Source of the DNA: Phaeosaccion multiseriatum
Taxonomy: Eukaryota; Ochrophyta, other classes
Direction: 5' to 3'
Length of the DNA: 64,000 nucleotides
NCBI GenBank assembly: GCA_965112735.1
Contig: OZ218954.1
Location: 4,317,695 to 4,381,694 of the forward strand
Shown here: in pieces, positions 1-10,519 of the stretch
Layout of the letters: each line of letters opens with the position of its first letter
How positions within the stretch are numbered: the first letter of the stretch is position 1
The notes under the pieces: model-generated
What the model was told of the DNA's origin: nothing
Databases searched by the model: none
What the model saw: only the letters and a program-made list of their open reading frames with translations
Position numbers and translations under genes: made by a program

Positions 1-250
1 TCATGGACATCTCGGTGAACCCATCGCCATATCGTCATCGCCTACCGTCTCCTTCGGTGTTTTGTTGCACGCGCAGAATCTGAGCAAAGCAACGGCTTCG
101 GCAAGCATTTTGCCGCCAAAAAGTCACGCAAAAACAAAATCAAGCCACCCCCAGACACTGCACATTATTCACCCTGCAAGGGGTCGTTTTGTTGTCCCCC
201 CCTGTCTGTGCGCCCCCCCCTCTCCCCCTCCTTCCTCCTCCTTGTGTTAG
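1..250. other. Intergenic, no gene seen
   Basis: I see no supported gene here. The short open frame around 62-250 has no family features. The right part is C-rich low complexity immediately downstream of the SAP-repeat gene on the minus strand, so it probably holds that gene's 3' flank. Confidence 0.4.
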
Positions 251-1642
251 CTAGCTGCAGGCTCCCAACAGGCGGGCCGCCAGATCAGCCTTAAGGCCCT
301 CGGTTGACATTTCTCTCTTCGACAGCTCTTTTTTCAAATCTGAAACCCTGAGAGCCTTAATTTCCGCCGCGCTCAGAGCTCCTCCTCCTCCTCCTCCTCC
401 TCCTCCTCCTCCTCCTCCTCCTCCTCCTCCTCCTCCTCCTCCTCCTCCTCCTCCACCTCCTCCCCCTTCTCCCATGTTCAAGAGTACTACTCCTATGTTT
501 ATATTTGCTACTCCTACTCCTCCTCCTTCTCCTCCTCCTCCTCCTCCTCCTCCTCCTCCTCCTCCTCCTCCTCCTCCTCCTCCTCCTCCTCTTCCTCCTC
601 CTCCTCGTCCTCCTCCTCCTCCTCCTCCTCCTCCTCCTCCTCCTCCTCTGGCTCCCAACAGGCGGGCCGCCAGATCAGCCTTAAGGCCCTCGGTTGACAG
701 TTCTCTCTTCGACAGCTCTTTTTTCAAATCTGAAACCCTGAGAGCCTTAATTTCCGCCGCGCTCAGAGCTCCTCCTCCTCCTCCTCCTCCTCCTCCTCCT
801 CCTCCTCCTCCTTCTCCTCCTCCTCCTCCTCCTCCTCCTCCTCCTCCTCCTCCTCCTCCTCCTCCCCCTCCTCCACCACCACCTCCTCCTCCTCCTCCTC
901 CTCCTCCTCCTGTTCCTCCTGCTCCTCCTCCTCCTCCTCCTCCTCCTCCTCCTCTGGCTCCCAACAGGCGGGCCACCAGATCAGCCTTAAGGCCCTTGGT
1001 TGACAGTTCTCTCTTCGACAGCTCTATTTTCAAATCTGAAACCTTGAGAGCCATAATTTCCGCCGCGCTCAGAGCTCCTCCTCCTCCTCCTCCTCCTCCT
1101 CTGGCTCCCAACAGGCGGGCCACCAGATCAGCCTTAAGGCCCTTGGTTGACAGTTCTCTCTTCGACAGCTCTTTTTTCAAATCTGAAACCCTGAGAGCCT
1201 TAATTTCCGCCGCGCTCAGAGCTCCTCCTCCTCCTCCTCCTCCTCCTCCTCCTCCTCCTCCTCCTCCTCCTCCTCCTCCTCCTCCTCCTCCTCCTCCTCC
1301 TCCTCCTCCTCCTCCTCCTCCTCCTCCTCCTCCTCCTCCTCCTCCTCCTCCTCCTCCTCCTCCTCCTCCTCCTCCTCCTCCACCACCACCTCCTCCTCCT
1401 CCTCCTCCTCCTCCTCCTCCTCCTGCTCCTCCTCCTCCTCCTCCTCCTCCTCTGGCTCCCAACAGGCGGGCCACCAGATCAGCCTTAAGGCCCTTGGTTG
1501 ACAGTTCTCTCTTCGACAGCTCTTTTTTCAAATCTGAAACCTTGAGAGCCATAATTTCCGCCGCGCTCAGGAGCTCCTCCTCCCCTCCTCGTCCTCCTCC
1601 TCCACCACTAGTCTGGGACATCTTCTTGTCGTAGTTGCACAT
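251..1642 (-). CDS. SAP-motif repeat protein with polyglycine linkers
   Basis: The 463-residue frame contains five near-identical SAP motifs. Their core reads V-S-D-L-K-K-E-L-S-K-R-E-L-S-T, followed by G-L-K-A-D-L and A-R-L-L-G-A. They are separated by polyglycine runs, the longest about 75 residues. SAP is a helix-extended-loop-helix DNA-binding motif of chromatin and DNA-repair proteins, so a nuclear DNA-binding role is inferred. The start at 1642 was chosen because it is the first ATG before the conserved block and excludes an upstream low-complexity Ser/Leu stretch; ATG at 1621 is an alternative. The protein ends right after the fifth SAP. The non-repeat DNA of the five units is almost identical, which indicates recent tandem duplication. 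The antisense strand is also open because CTC codes for proline or leucine there, but the conserved SAP units exist only on this strand. Whether the gene is expressed is unknown. Confidence 0.6.
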   Translation of the reverse strand: MCNYDKKMSQTSGGGGGRGGEEELLSAAEIMALKVSDLKKELSKRELSTKGLKADLVARLLGARGGGGGGGGAGGGGGGGGGGGGGGGGGGGGGGGGGGGGGGGGGGGGGGGGGGGGGGGGGGGGGGGGGGGGGGGGGGGALSAAEIKALRVSDLKKELSKRELSTKGLKADLVARLLGARGGGGGGGGALSAAEIMALKVSDLKIELSKRELSTKGLKADLVARLLGARGGGGGGGGGGAGGTGGGGGGGGGGGGGGGGGGGGGGGGGGGGGGGGEGGGGGGGGGGGGGGALSAAEIKALRVSDLKKELSKRELSTEGLKADLAARLLGARGGGGGGGGGGGGGRGGGGRGGGGGGGGGGGGGGGGGGGGEGGGVGVANINIGVVLLNMGEGGGGGGGGGGGGGGGGGGGGGGGGGGGGGALSAAEIKALRVSDLKKELSKREMSTEGLKADLAARLLGACS

Positions 1643-2425
1643 GGCTGAGCTTCCTGTCCCCCGCAGAGGAGATGGGGGGAGGGGGGCAGAGGGGGGGCGA
1701 GAGAGAGGCAGAGCAGGGGGACGGGGAGAGAGAGAGAGAGCGAGAGAGAGAGAGAGAGAGAGAGCGAGGACAGAGAGAGGAGGGAAAGGGAATTGAGCAG
1801 CACAAGCGTTACTTTGTGCGCAGTACAAGCGCGCATGGTGTTGGTGTTGAAAGACTTACGAGCAAGTCTTCAGGCCTCCTCGTCTTCAGGCCTTCTCGCT
1901 AAAGAGCGCCACCCCTTCTTCCCTCCCGCACCCTCTCCCTCCCTCGCTCCCCCCTTCATTTCCTCCCTCCCTCCCTCCCTCATTTACTCCCTCCCTCCCT
2001 CCCTCCCTCACTCACTCACTCACTCACCACACAAGTTGTTTGAAGGACTTGCTTGATTGTGCGAGAGCCTTTTGTGGTGTGTGCTTGATATTGTGCGAGA
2101 GCTTCGGTTTATTTATTTCCATTTTCTGTAAATTTTGTTCACGAGCGCCGATTGAGGATTGAGCAAGCGCCGAGAAGGGCGACGGAAGTCAACAATTCCA
2201 TCGCACTGAAACGCAAACCAAAAGCCCTCCCTTCTTCCGTGCTTCTTCCCATTTTAGAGGGTACTTCCTTCTCTGCGAGGAAGCGTGGGACTACTACACA
2301 GTACTGGGGAGGAGTTTCAGAACTGTCGCGCAACGTGCATCATCTTTGCAATAATACCATTTGAACAGTGGCACAGCACCAACAGGGAGAGAGAGAGGGG
2401 AGGCGTAGAGGGCAGCAGCAGCTAG
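1643..2425. other. Divergent intergenic region with GA and CCCT repeats
   Basis: This region separates the SAP-repeat gene (minus) from the condensin fragment (plus). It contains a GA-rich tract at about 1720-1780 and CCCT and CACT repeats at about 1950-2030. The missing first exon of the condensin gene should lie here, because the exon at 2426 starts right after an in-frame TAG that reads as a splice acceptor. I could not place that exon. Confidence 0.35.
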
Positions 2426-4901
2426 ATCATCGCCTTCAAGCTCCCTCCCAACCTGACAGACTCGGAGCTGGGGAAGGCAGACCGACTCTGCGTGCAAGAC
2501 AGCGTAGACCTCCGGGAGGAGAAGGATGCGTCTGCGCTGCACGACCGTTTGGATGAGTTGAGGGAGAGCGTACTCGGCCGGGGCGGTGGAGAGGGGTGCG
2601 GTGAAGATAGAGTGGAGGATGGGAATGGCCATCACGACGGCGTGGCTTCCATCGCAAGCCAGGAGAACTTCTATCTGATGTACTGCTTCGTGAGGTGAGT
2701 GGGTGCTTGTGCGCGGCCGCACGCGGCCGACACTTCAAAAATGTAACAGGATGGATGAGGGGAGATGGGGGAAGCGGAGCAGCAAATTTAGCAAAAAGGA
2801 GGAAAGGGAGAGAGGAGGGACGCTTTATAAAACGGGGCTCGCGATCTTGGCTTCCCTCCCACCGAACCCCTCCTTTCCCCACTCCGCCCCCGCCCCCACC
2901 CCCTCCTTTCCCCTCTCCTCGCGAAAACAGGGACTTTCGACACGTGCAGGGTTCCGTCCAGAAGGGGGTCCTTGACACGCTCGAATGCGTGGTGGAGGAC
3001 CTTGTCCAGCACATTGAGCCCTCGCCCTTGTCCCAGCAGGCGCGACGCAGGGCCAGGGGCAAGAGATGGGGGGAAGACTGGGCTTCGGCGGGCATGAAGC
3101 AGGAAGGCCGGGACACAGGAGCAGAGGACAGTGGGCAGGGGCAGGGACAGGGACAGGGTCAGTTCCTGCAGGTGAAAAATGCCTTCCAGATTGCTGTCTT
3201 CTTTCTGTTTACGGTCACGATGAAGGCCGAGGCCGTCTTCTCCAACAGCAAGGAGAACGAGAGTCTCGAGAGACAAGCCAACGGGAGAGGGGGAGGGGCG
3301 AGAGGCGGCAAGAAGAAGGGCCCCGCGGCGGGCGGGGATGCCGCAGCAGCAGCAGCCGCGGCGGCAGGAAGAGAGCTTCAGTGGGAGACCGCGAGAGAGG
3401 GAGCGCTGTCCATCCTAGTGGAGGCCCTTCGCTGCGACCGCTCCCGCTTGTGGCACTTGGGCATCCCTGCGGAGGACTTTGTGAACCTCTTCCTCCGCTT
3501 GGGCTACAGCCTACTCGAGCTGCCCCACACCATGCTCGCAGGTAGCAGGCTCGTCAAGCTGCTGGCCTTTCAGCTCGTGACGCTGTCTTTCCAGGCTTCG
3601 CAGAGTGTCACCGCAGGGGTCAGTGCATGCATCTTACAAATGGTCAACGCGCACGATCACCTTCCCCCCGCCATGGCGGAGTTGTGCAGAGGGCTGGCAA
3701 GGGGCGAGCACAGGGACTCCCGCCTTGCCGCCGATTTGCTGAGAGAGCTCGGCAGGATGGACCTCAACCACGCTGATGCAGGTGCGTGCGTGCAGACGAC
3801 ACGGGGAGAGGTTGGAGAGAGAGAGAGAGAGAGGCAGAGAGAAGGGGAGATTAAGAGGGGGTGACTCGTTGGTTCATTCGAGTGGGCCCACCCAACCTCT
3901 GCGGCCTTGCAGGGACTTGTCTATACCTGAGACTGTTTGGGGGGGTTGGCGCTTCCTACCCAACCTACCCCTTCCCCTCTATCTCGTCTCGCACCTCTCT
4001 TCTTTCTTGGACCCCTTGGGCCTCCTCCTTTCTAGGGCGGCGAGGCTGTTCTTCGCTCCTATCCCTTGCCTCCCGTCCCCCTGCCCAGTCCTCCCCTCCC
4101 TCCCCTCACTTCCCTTCCTCCCCCCTCTCCTCTCCTCCCCGCCCCTCCCCACCCATCCTCAGTCCTGACACACCTCCCACCCTGTTCTGACACCCACCCA
4201 CCCCACCCACCCCCTCTGTCCTGACACCCACCCACCGACCCTGTCCCGCCCTCAGGCAAGAACGCTGCCGGAGTGCGTAACATGTCCAAGTTCCTTGAGG
4301 AGATGAGCACTGCCTTGCCCGGTGTCGTGCTTGCCAACCTCTCTGTACTGCTGCCTCACTTTCAAAGCGAGCCCTATGCCATTCGCAGCGCGCTGGCGGG
4401 CTGTCTGGCCAACATCCTCTGTGCGGGTGCCGAATATGAGAGGAGGGAGAAGGATCATGCGGCCGGCAGGGCAGTGGAGCAGGAGGGGGAGGAGGAGGAG
4501 GAGGAGGAGGATGGAAGCGATGGACAGGTAGGAGGGGAGGGGCTTCGGCGCATCGTAGCGCGAGAGAGGAACAGAGACAGAGAGAGAACAGAACGTCTGG
4601 GGGGGCAATGTGTTTTGTGTTTTTTTGAAGGTTTGTTGCGGTGCAAGTTGCTGCCCCGCCCCCCCCCCCTCTGTAACTAATGCCCATCCACTGACATCCA
4701 CTGCCATCCCATCCCATCCCATCCCCTTCATCCATCCACCCAGGTGAAGGTTGATACCAAGACGCGAGACAAGCTGCTGGACATTCTGGAGAAGCGTGTC
4801 AGGGACGTCAACGCCTTCTCTCGATCCGCCGTGCTCAAGGCCTGGGCCACCCTCAGCGAGGAGAGGGCCGTTCCGCGCAATCGAATCCAAGATGTCGCCA
4901 G
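2426..4901 (+). CDS. Condensin complex subunit 1 (CAP-D2), N-terminal part only
   Basis: Four exons join in phase: 2426-2694, 2931-3781, 4256-4527 and 4744-4901, giving about 516 residues. Diagnostic matches to the condensin D2 HEAT-repeat family, in order: an N-terminal block with the F-K-L-P-P segment; D-F-R-H-V leading into V-L-D-T-L; W-E-T-A-R-E-G-A-L followed by D-R-S-R-L-W and E-D-F-V-N-L; L-R-E-L-G-R-M; L-P-H-F with Y-A-I-R-S-A-L; and T-R-D-K-L-L-D with R-D-V-N-A-F. CAP-D2 is a non-SMC subunit of condensin I that drives mitotic chromosome compaction. Family members are about 1,300-1,400 residues, so roughly two thirds is missing. A normal donor (AG|GTGAGT) follows 4901, but no continuation is visible before the ankyrin pseudogene. 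The first exon is also unplaced. Low-complexity Gly, Ala and Glu insertions lie between the HEAT blocks. Either the gene is truncated or a very long insertion separates the halves. Confidence 0.75.
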
Positions 4902-5467
4902 GTGAGTGGGTATATTATGTCCATATATGGGTTTGTTGAGAGAGAGCGAGCGAGGGAGTTTGCTTGGGAGGGAGGGAGGGAGGGAGGGGGTTGGGGATTT
5001 GGGGATTTGATTCAAAGGGTATGTTTGTCCCCTCCCCCGCTCCCCCTCCCCGGCGGATGAGGGATGGCGGCAGTCAAGCTCAAGCTCCGATCGATCCTGC
5101 TCGCTCCTCTTTGCGGGAGGCGGCCGGCCGCCCCCCCCCTACCTCACCCAGGCAACTCTGGTGATGGTGGTGGTTGGGGGGGGGGGGTTGGCGCGGTTCT
5201 GAGCGACCCTGGTTCCTGGTTCTGGGCTGGCCTGTCTCAGAACCATGTCAGGGGCCGAGTAATGAACTCTCAGAACTCGACCCCTCACATATCCTCGTCC
5301 TGACCAGACTTCGCCGTCTCGTCAGCTGCAGCCACCAGATACGGCTCTCGGAGTGAGAGCGCGCCTTCCTGGGTCGGCTCAACCGCGGAGCCGGTCCCGC
5401 ACTCCCCCTCCCCGCCCTAGAGGGGGAGTAACCGGCCCCTCGAGGGCCCCGGAGACACAGCGATACC

Positions 5468-5468
<1 letters not shown>

Positions 5469-5514
<46 letters not shown>
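5469..5514. repeat. (CA)n microsatellite
   Basis: An uninterrupted CA dinucleotide run of about 23 units, directly visible. Confidence 0.9.
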
Positions 5515-5519
<5 letters not shown>

Positions 5520-5587
5520 TCCACACTTTCAGTTTCTTAGGTGATTCCTATTAAGTCAATAAAGACCTTACCCCCTCACATATTATC

Positions 5588-5680
5588 ACTATCCGCTATC
5601 TGCTATCCGCTATCGCCGGCTTTGGGGGGGGCGTGCTATCCGCTATCGCCGGCGCCAGCCGATCCGCTATCCGCTATCGA
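5588..5680 (+). repeat. Short TATCCGCTATC direct repeats
   Basis: At least five copies or partial copies of CTATCCGCTATC occur here, some followed by GCCGGC. Function unknown. Confidence 0.5.
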
Positions 5681-6034
5681 GAATGTGGGCGATAGTGCGT
5701 CAGGGGTCCACTGAACAGCTTCTTCCTTCTTTTCTTCCTGCCGATCCTCCTCTGTAACCTATCCCCACCACACTCTACACTGCAAGCACACGAGATCTGC
5801 TCCTGCGCCCCACACCTCTAGTTCCTGACCATCGTCCCTCCCTTGCCAGTCCGCGAAGAGTCGTTTTCCCGAGGGGACGAGAAAACATCCCCTTCTCCTC
5901 GCCTCTCGCGCTCGCTCCTGGCGGCGCGGTATATTCAGAGAGCGCGCCAGCACTAGGCTGTCTGCAGGTCGAAACTCAGTTTGTGAACAATAAATTTTAA
6001 ATTTTTCTTTCAACAGAGGACAGCAAGATTGGAA

Positions 6035-7250
6035 CTAGCCGTTCTGCCTGCTTCGCCTCCTCGGCGGCTCGTCGTTCGCCTCTTTGCCCAGCTCAAAGCC
6101 GTACAGAGTCATGAGCACCTTCACCTCCCTTGACATGGCCTCGATGCAGAAGAAGCCCGCTGCCTGCAGAGCCTGCTTCGCCCTCACCTCGTCAAGCAGC
6201 TTCCCGCGGTGCCTCGTCCTCCCTCCTGATGCCTCACCACTACTCCCACCTCCCCTTCCGTCACCGCCGCTACCAATCGTCTCGGAGGTGATCCTACTGC
6301 TGCCACTGTTGGTGCTAGCCCTCCTCTCCGTGCCCAGCCTCCCATGGCGCCCTCGGGTCAGCAGGCTCTTGATGCTACCCGTCGTGACGAACTGCACCAC
6401 AGCTGCAAAGCCCTCCTCGGTAAAGTCCACGCCGTCAAACGTCACCTCCACCTCGTCCTTGTCCTTGCCCTTGATGCCCATGAAGCCACGCCCCGCCAGG
6501 TCCAGCATGGTGGGGAGACTGCCTGCAGCCCTTTCATGCCTGTCCGGGCCGTCAGAGCTCCTTCCCTCTCCCTCAGTCTTGTCCATCAGCAGCTCTATCA
6601 GAGGTATGCTCAGGGTAGTGCGTGTCTTTGCTCTTAATGTGACCAGCAAAAACTTTGTGCAAGAGAGACTGATCTGTCAGTGCTGCCATTGGGCCCCTCA
6701 CAGCAGTACTGGGCTGGTGTGGTATACCAGTGTATTTCCTCTACCTCGGCCCCGGCCTTGAGTAGCGTCCTCACAGACTCAGGACAGCCGAATCTTGCTG
6801 CACCATGCAAGGCGTCTCTACCCTCCACCCTGCCCCCACACCTCAAAAGGTACGACACGATCATGGGGTGACCTGTTGACGACCTACCCTCCCGCAGCCA
6901 AGGGAACAAGCCCATTGCAATCCCCTTTGTTCACATCTGCAACTTCCTCCACGAGCCCCTGACTGAACTAATGCGAAGTTGGCCATTCGGTGCAACGAGG
7001 ACAAGCGGAGTCTTCCTGTCACCATCCTCATTATCGGCTACCTCTCCTCCTCGCCTCGCATCAATGTCCATCTCTTCACCGAGTCAAGAAGTCGATGGTG
7101 GACAGCATCGCTGCAAGGTGCGAAATCTCCGCTGCAAGGTGCGAAATCTCCTCCCCAACATCAACAACATCACCGACGCCCTCCCCCTCGCTGCTGCTTC
7201 CATCACACCACTCGTTAATGCGCTGCAGCGCTTCTTCCACAGTCACCATA
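6035..7250 (-). pseudogene. Degraded ankyrin-BTB gene copy
   Basis: This is a broken paralogue of the intact gene at 8058-10136. The 3' part (6035 to about 6640) keeps the BTB-like C-terminus, including G-R-G-F-M-G-I-K-G-K, D-G-V-D-F-T-E-E-G-F and F-F-C-I-E-A-M-S-R-E-V. The segment 6634-6915 keeps one and a half ankyrin repeats (A-L-H-G-A-A-R-F-G-C-P-E-S-V) in a different frame. Remnants of the N-terminus lie at about 6970-7250. About 280 residues of the ankyrin array are deleted relative to the intact copy, with frameshifts at the joins. It is unlikely to make a full product. Confidence 0.75.
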
Positions 7251-8057
7251 ATCAAGCGTGTAAAGAGTGAGGCATAACATAATGAGGAAAGGAAAAAGCG
7301 TGCCTTTTGAAGTTACAGAAGCGTGCCAAAAAATAAGCATCTGTGAGTTTGCGTGAAGGTGGAACGCCCCCACCACGTCCATGTACTTCCAAATTTCAGT
7401 GCCAAATTTTTCCTCTCTCTTTTTCTTCTTTCCTCCCCCACAGAGTGTTGAAGTATAACGACAGTACTACAGTATGTATGTATGTATGCATGAACGCCAG
7501 CTCACTCTTCTGCCTCTCCCTGCCTAGCTCGCTTCGCCCTCCCTTGTACCTCCACCCCGGGGCCCACCACCTCTGGGTGCTGCTCTGAGGGCCACATCAC
7601 GAGATCCCTCTCCCCTCTACACCTCCCCATCTTAGTACGAGCGGTACAAGCTCATCCGCTCGAGCGGATCCCTCTCCAATAATCTCGACATGTACTGATT
7701 GCCAAACCTGCTCATAGCAGGCCGATGACTTGGTGAGTGCCGAGAGAACTCCGCGTCATCGTCGTCGCCCAGCAGCGCTTCGAAGCCGTACAGCCCGGAG
7801 TAGGTACACAGCGCGCGCAGATCCGTGCTGTCTCTTTCCGCCTCGCCTGCCCCGCGAGGAGTGCATACCTATAACTTTATCACGTATCGTCTATCCTCTC
7901 TCCCCCACGTACAGCATACACTACAGAGGCACAATGAACAGGCTTCGTTCACACGAGCTTCGGGCCTACTTTCTTATTCAATACAGAAAGGAGCTATTCA
8001 TTGGAAAAGCAAAGGGGGTAAACACAAGCATCTCCTTTGCCAAGGACCCGCTCTGCT
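7251..8057. other. Intergenic between ankyrin-BTB copies
   Basis: I see no convincing gene. There is a short ATGT repeat at about 7472-7492. The region lies upstream of the pseudogene and downstream of the intact gene, so it should hold the 3' flank of the intact gene. Confidence 0.4.
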
Positions 8058-10136
8058 TCACTTTATCGGCGGCTCATCCTTCTCCTCCGTCTCCTTGGCC
8101 AGCTCAAAGCCGTACAGAGTCATGAGCGCCTTCACCTCCCTCGACATGGCCTCGATGCAGAAGAAGTCCGCTGCCTGCAGTGCCTGCTCCGCTCTCACCT
8201 CGTCGAACAGCTTCACGCGCTCCCTCTTCCTTTCTCCTGATGCCTCACCACTGCTCCCACCATCTACTTCACCACCGCCGCCGCCGACCGTCTCGGAGCT
8301 GCTGCCAATGATTCCATCAGTGTTCTCTGTGCTCAGCAGGCGACGGCGCCCTCGGGTAAGCAGGCTCTTGACGCTACCCGTCGTGACGAACTGCACCACA
8401 GCTGCAAAGCCCTCCTCGGTAAAGTCCACTCCGTCAAACGTCATCTCCACCTCGTCCTTGCCCTTGCCTTTGATGCCCATGAAGCCACGCCCCGCCGGGT
8501 CCAGCATGGTGGGGAGACTGCCTGCAGCCGTGTCATGCCTGTCTAAGCGGTTAGGGCTTCCTCCCTCTCCTCGTCTTCCACTCTGCTCAATCTTGTTCAT
8601 CAGCAGCTCCATCAGAGGTATGCTCAGTGTGTACTGCACGTCTTTGCTCTTCCCCGTTGTCCTGTCTACCAAACGCACTTGTACCACGCGGCCCTCCTTG
8701 GCGGCTTCAGAGTAGGCAGAGCCGGAGAAATGCTGAGCCAAGGTATTGCAAACACGATCAGAAGCATCTCTTGCCCCTCGTTCTTCGCTCAAAGATGCGG
8801 CAACGACATCCCCACAATCGCTCTCGCCCACCAAGGCCATGACTGACTTGGTGACGGCAGCGCCCATCTCCAGCAGGAGTGCCGCCACTTTGACTCTGTC
8901 TGCCTTGGACCCTGGCCAAGCAGGGTACCCAAGTCGGGCGGAAACCTTGTTTGCCTTACGAGGACACATGCACACCATCAAGGGGCTGCTTCCCGTGTTG
9001 GTCAGCGCGTCGACCTCAGCCCCAGCCTCCAACAGAAGATACGTCAGCTCCATGCTGCCCCAAACCGAAGCCAAATGAAGGGGCGCAATATTGCCGTCTC
9101 GCTTGGCGTTAACGTTGGCTCCTGCGTCAATGAGCTCGGCAGTTATGTCCACAAGTCCCTTGAGAGTAGCAGTGTGGAGCGGCGTGTTGTTCTTAGAATC
9201 CACAGCGTCGAGGGAGGCACCGAGGCGGATGAGCGCCTTCACACTTGAGGAATTGCCGCACAACGCGGCGAAGTGAAGGGGCGTGCGCTCATCAGAGCTC
9301 TTCACGTCCACCGGCAGCCCTCGACGGACGAGTACGTCGATGAGTTCACTGTGACCGGCAGACGCGACATTGTGCAAGAGAGTCCACGCGCGCACGTCCT
9401 TGACGTTCAAATCCGCCCCTGCCTCCAGCAGCAGGGACAGGGCCTCCACTCTTTCGCTGGCATTGCTCTTGTCCACCCCAAAACAGCAGCAGTATTGGGC
9501 CGGCGTCAATCCACTTCCTCCACTATCCCGCTCATTCACGTCGGCCCCGGCCTGGAGCAGCACCCTCACAGACTCGGGACAGCCCGCGTGTGCGGCATTG
9601 TGCAAGGCGTAGCTACCCTCCACCCTGGCTCCATGCCTCATGAGGTACGACACGATCTCAGGGTGACTGCCGCACCACGCGACGCCCCAGCTCAAAGGGT
9701 CAAAACCACCTGCAGCTGCAGCCAAGGGTACAAGGCCATTGCAATCCCCTTTGTTCACGTTTGCACCCTCCTCCACGAGCCCCTCCACCAAGGCAAAGTG
9801 GCCCTTCAGGGCAGCTTGGATCAGCGAAGTCTTGCCATCCCATCCATCTTCACATCCCTCTCCTCCACGTCCCGTATCGATGTCCAGCCCGCATTCCTTC
9901 AGCAGTTTCACGCTCCCCCCCATCTGCGCCCCCTTCTCTTCCATGACACTCTTATCCATCGCCCCTAGAGCACAAAGGGGCGTGTAGCCCGTCCTCTTCA
10001 GCGAGTCAAAGTCGATCGTCGAGAGCACGGCTGCCAAAACTAAACTAAGCTCCTCCACACCGACGCCCTTCCCTGCACTGCTGCTTCCCTCTCGCCACTC
10101 TTCAATCCGCTGAAGCGCTTCCTCCATAGTCACCAT
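8058..10136 (-). CDS. Ankyrin-repeat protein with BTB-like C-terminal domain
   Basis: An intronless 692-residue frame. The first roughly 400 residues hold about nine ankyrin repeats, with clear T-P-L-H and A-A-x-x-G helix signatures such as R-T-P-L-H-F-A-A-L-C-G-N and N-T-P-L-H-T-A-T-L-K-G. The C-terminal part (about 470-692) has a BTB/POZ-like pattern: T-L-S-I-P-L, then G-F-M-G-I-K-G, V-E-M-T-F-D-G-V with F-A-A-V-V-Q-F-V-T-T-G-S-V, then Q-A-L-Q-A-A-D-F-F. This pairing usually marks a protein-interaction adaptor, often a cullin-3 substrate receptor; that role is inferred. The start at 10136 is the first ATG of the ankyrin-coding unit and lies just after an AT repeat. The frame is open further upstream only because it runs into the neighbouring pseudogene's tail. 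It is flanked on both sides by degraded copies. Confidence 0.75.
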   Translation of the reverse strand: MVTMEEALQRIEEWREGSSSAGKGVGVEELSLVLAAVLSTIDFDSLKRTGYTPLCALGAMDKSVMEEKGAQMGGSVKLLKECGLDIDTGRGGEGCEDGWDGKTSLIQAALKGHFALVEGLVEEGANVNKGDCNGLVPLAAAAGGFDPLSWGVAWCGSHPEIVSYLMRHGARVEGSYALHNAAHAGCPESVRVLLQAGADVNERDSGGSGLTPAQYCCCFGVDKSNASERVEALSLLLEAGADLNVKDVRAWTLLHNVASAGHSELIDVLVRRGLPVDVKSSDERTPLHFAALCGNSSSVKALIRLGASLDAVDSKNNTPLHTATLKGLVDITAELIDAGANVNAKRDGNIAPLHLASVWGSMELTYLLLEAGAEVDALTNTGSSPLMVCMCPRKANKVSARLGYPAWPGSKADRVKVAALLLEMGAAVTKSVMALVGESDCGDVVAASLSEERGARDASDRVCNTLAQHFSGSAYSEAAKEGRVVQVRLVDRTTGKSKDVQYTLSIPLMELLMNKIEQSGRRGEGGSPNRLDRHDTAAGSLPTMLDPAGRGFMGIKGKGKDEVEMTFDGVDFTEEGFAAVVQFVTTGSVKSLLTRGRRRLLSTENTDGIIGSSSETVGGGGGEVDGGSSGEASGERKRERVKLFDEVRAEQALQAADFFCIEAMSREVKALMTLYGFELAKETEEKDEPPIK

Positions 10137-10143
10137 GGTAATG

Positions 10144-10145
<2 letters not shown>

Positions 10146-10184
<39 letters not shown>
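10146..10184. repeat. (TA)n tract just upstream of the ankyrin-BTB start
   Basis: A pure TA run of about 19 units ends about 10 bp before the proposed start codon at 10136. It could serve as a TATA-like or nucleosome-free element, but it is too close to the ATG to be a normal core promoter unless the leader is very short or translation starts at the ATG nine bases further in. Confidence 0.6.
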
Positions 10185-10187
<3 letters not shown>

Positions 10188-10519
10188 CGTTCGGCTGCTC
10201 ACACTCACGTAATACGGTGTGGAATAGAAATTCTTCCTCCAAGCACGCGATACGATACTTTCAAATCCAATTTCCTTGCCGACGCGACCCCCTGAGACCC
10301 CCCACCTCATCGAACCTTGATCGAACCTCACAAACCCGTGGTTGGAGGTCATTTGTGATTTCTCGTGGGACGAGGTGCGTCTCACGGGGCTACTGCGGGC
10401 GGAAGGGAGACTCCACACTTTTTCTTTGTTTAGCTTCGGTTGTATCAAATTGATGAAAGGGATGATAACAGATTCAATCCACAAAAGAACCGCGCCGCAA
10501 AATGGAGACGGCACTACGG

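Larger units (their letters stand above)
4902..6034. other. Non-coding region after the condensin break, with (CA)n
   Basis: No exon continuing the condensin homology is visible. The region holds purine- and pyrimidine-rich stretches, a short (CA)n run at about 5469-5514, and an AATAAA-type signal near 5559. It also has several short direct repeats of a TATCCGCTATC motif at about 5588-5680. It could be the flank of an inserted or rearranged segment. Confidence 0.4.

Noticed and set aside
474-1634. Long plus-strand polyproline frame opposite the SAP gene
   Set aside because: It is the antisense of the polyglycine repeats; conserved SAP motifs exist only on the minus strand.
5064-5303. Next condensin exon (M-A-A-V-K-L-K-L-R-S-I-L-L)
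   Set aside because: The leucine-rich start is suggestive of a HEAT helix, but there is no acceptor in phase and the following residues do not match CAP-D2.
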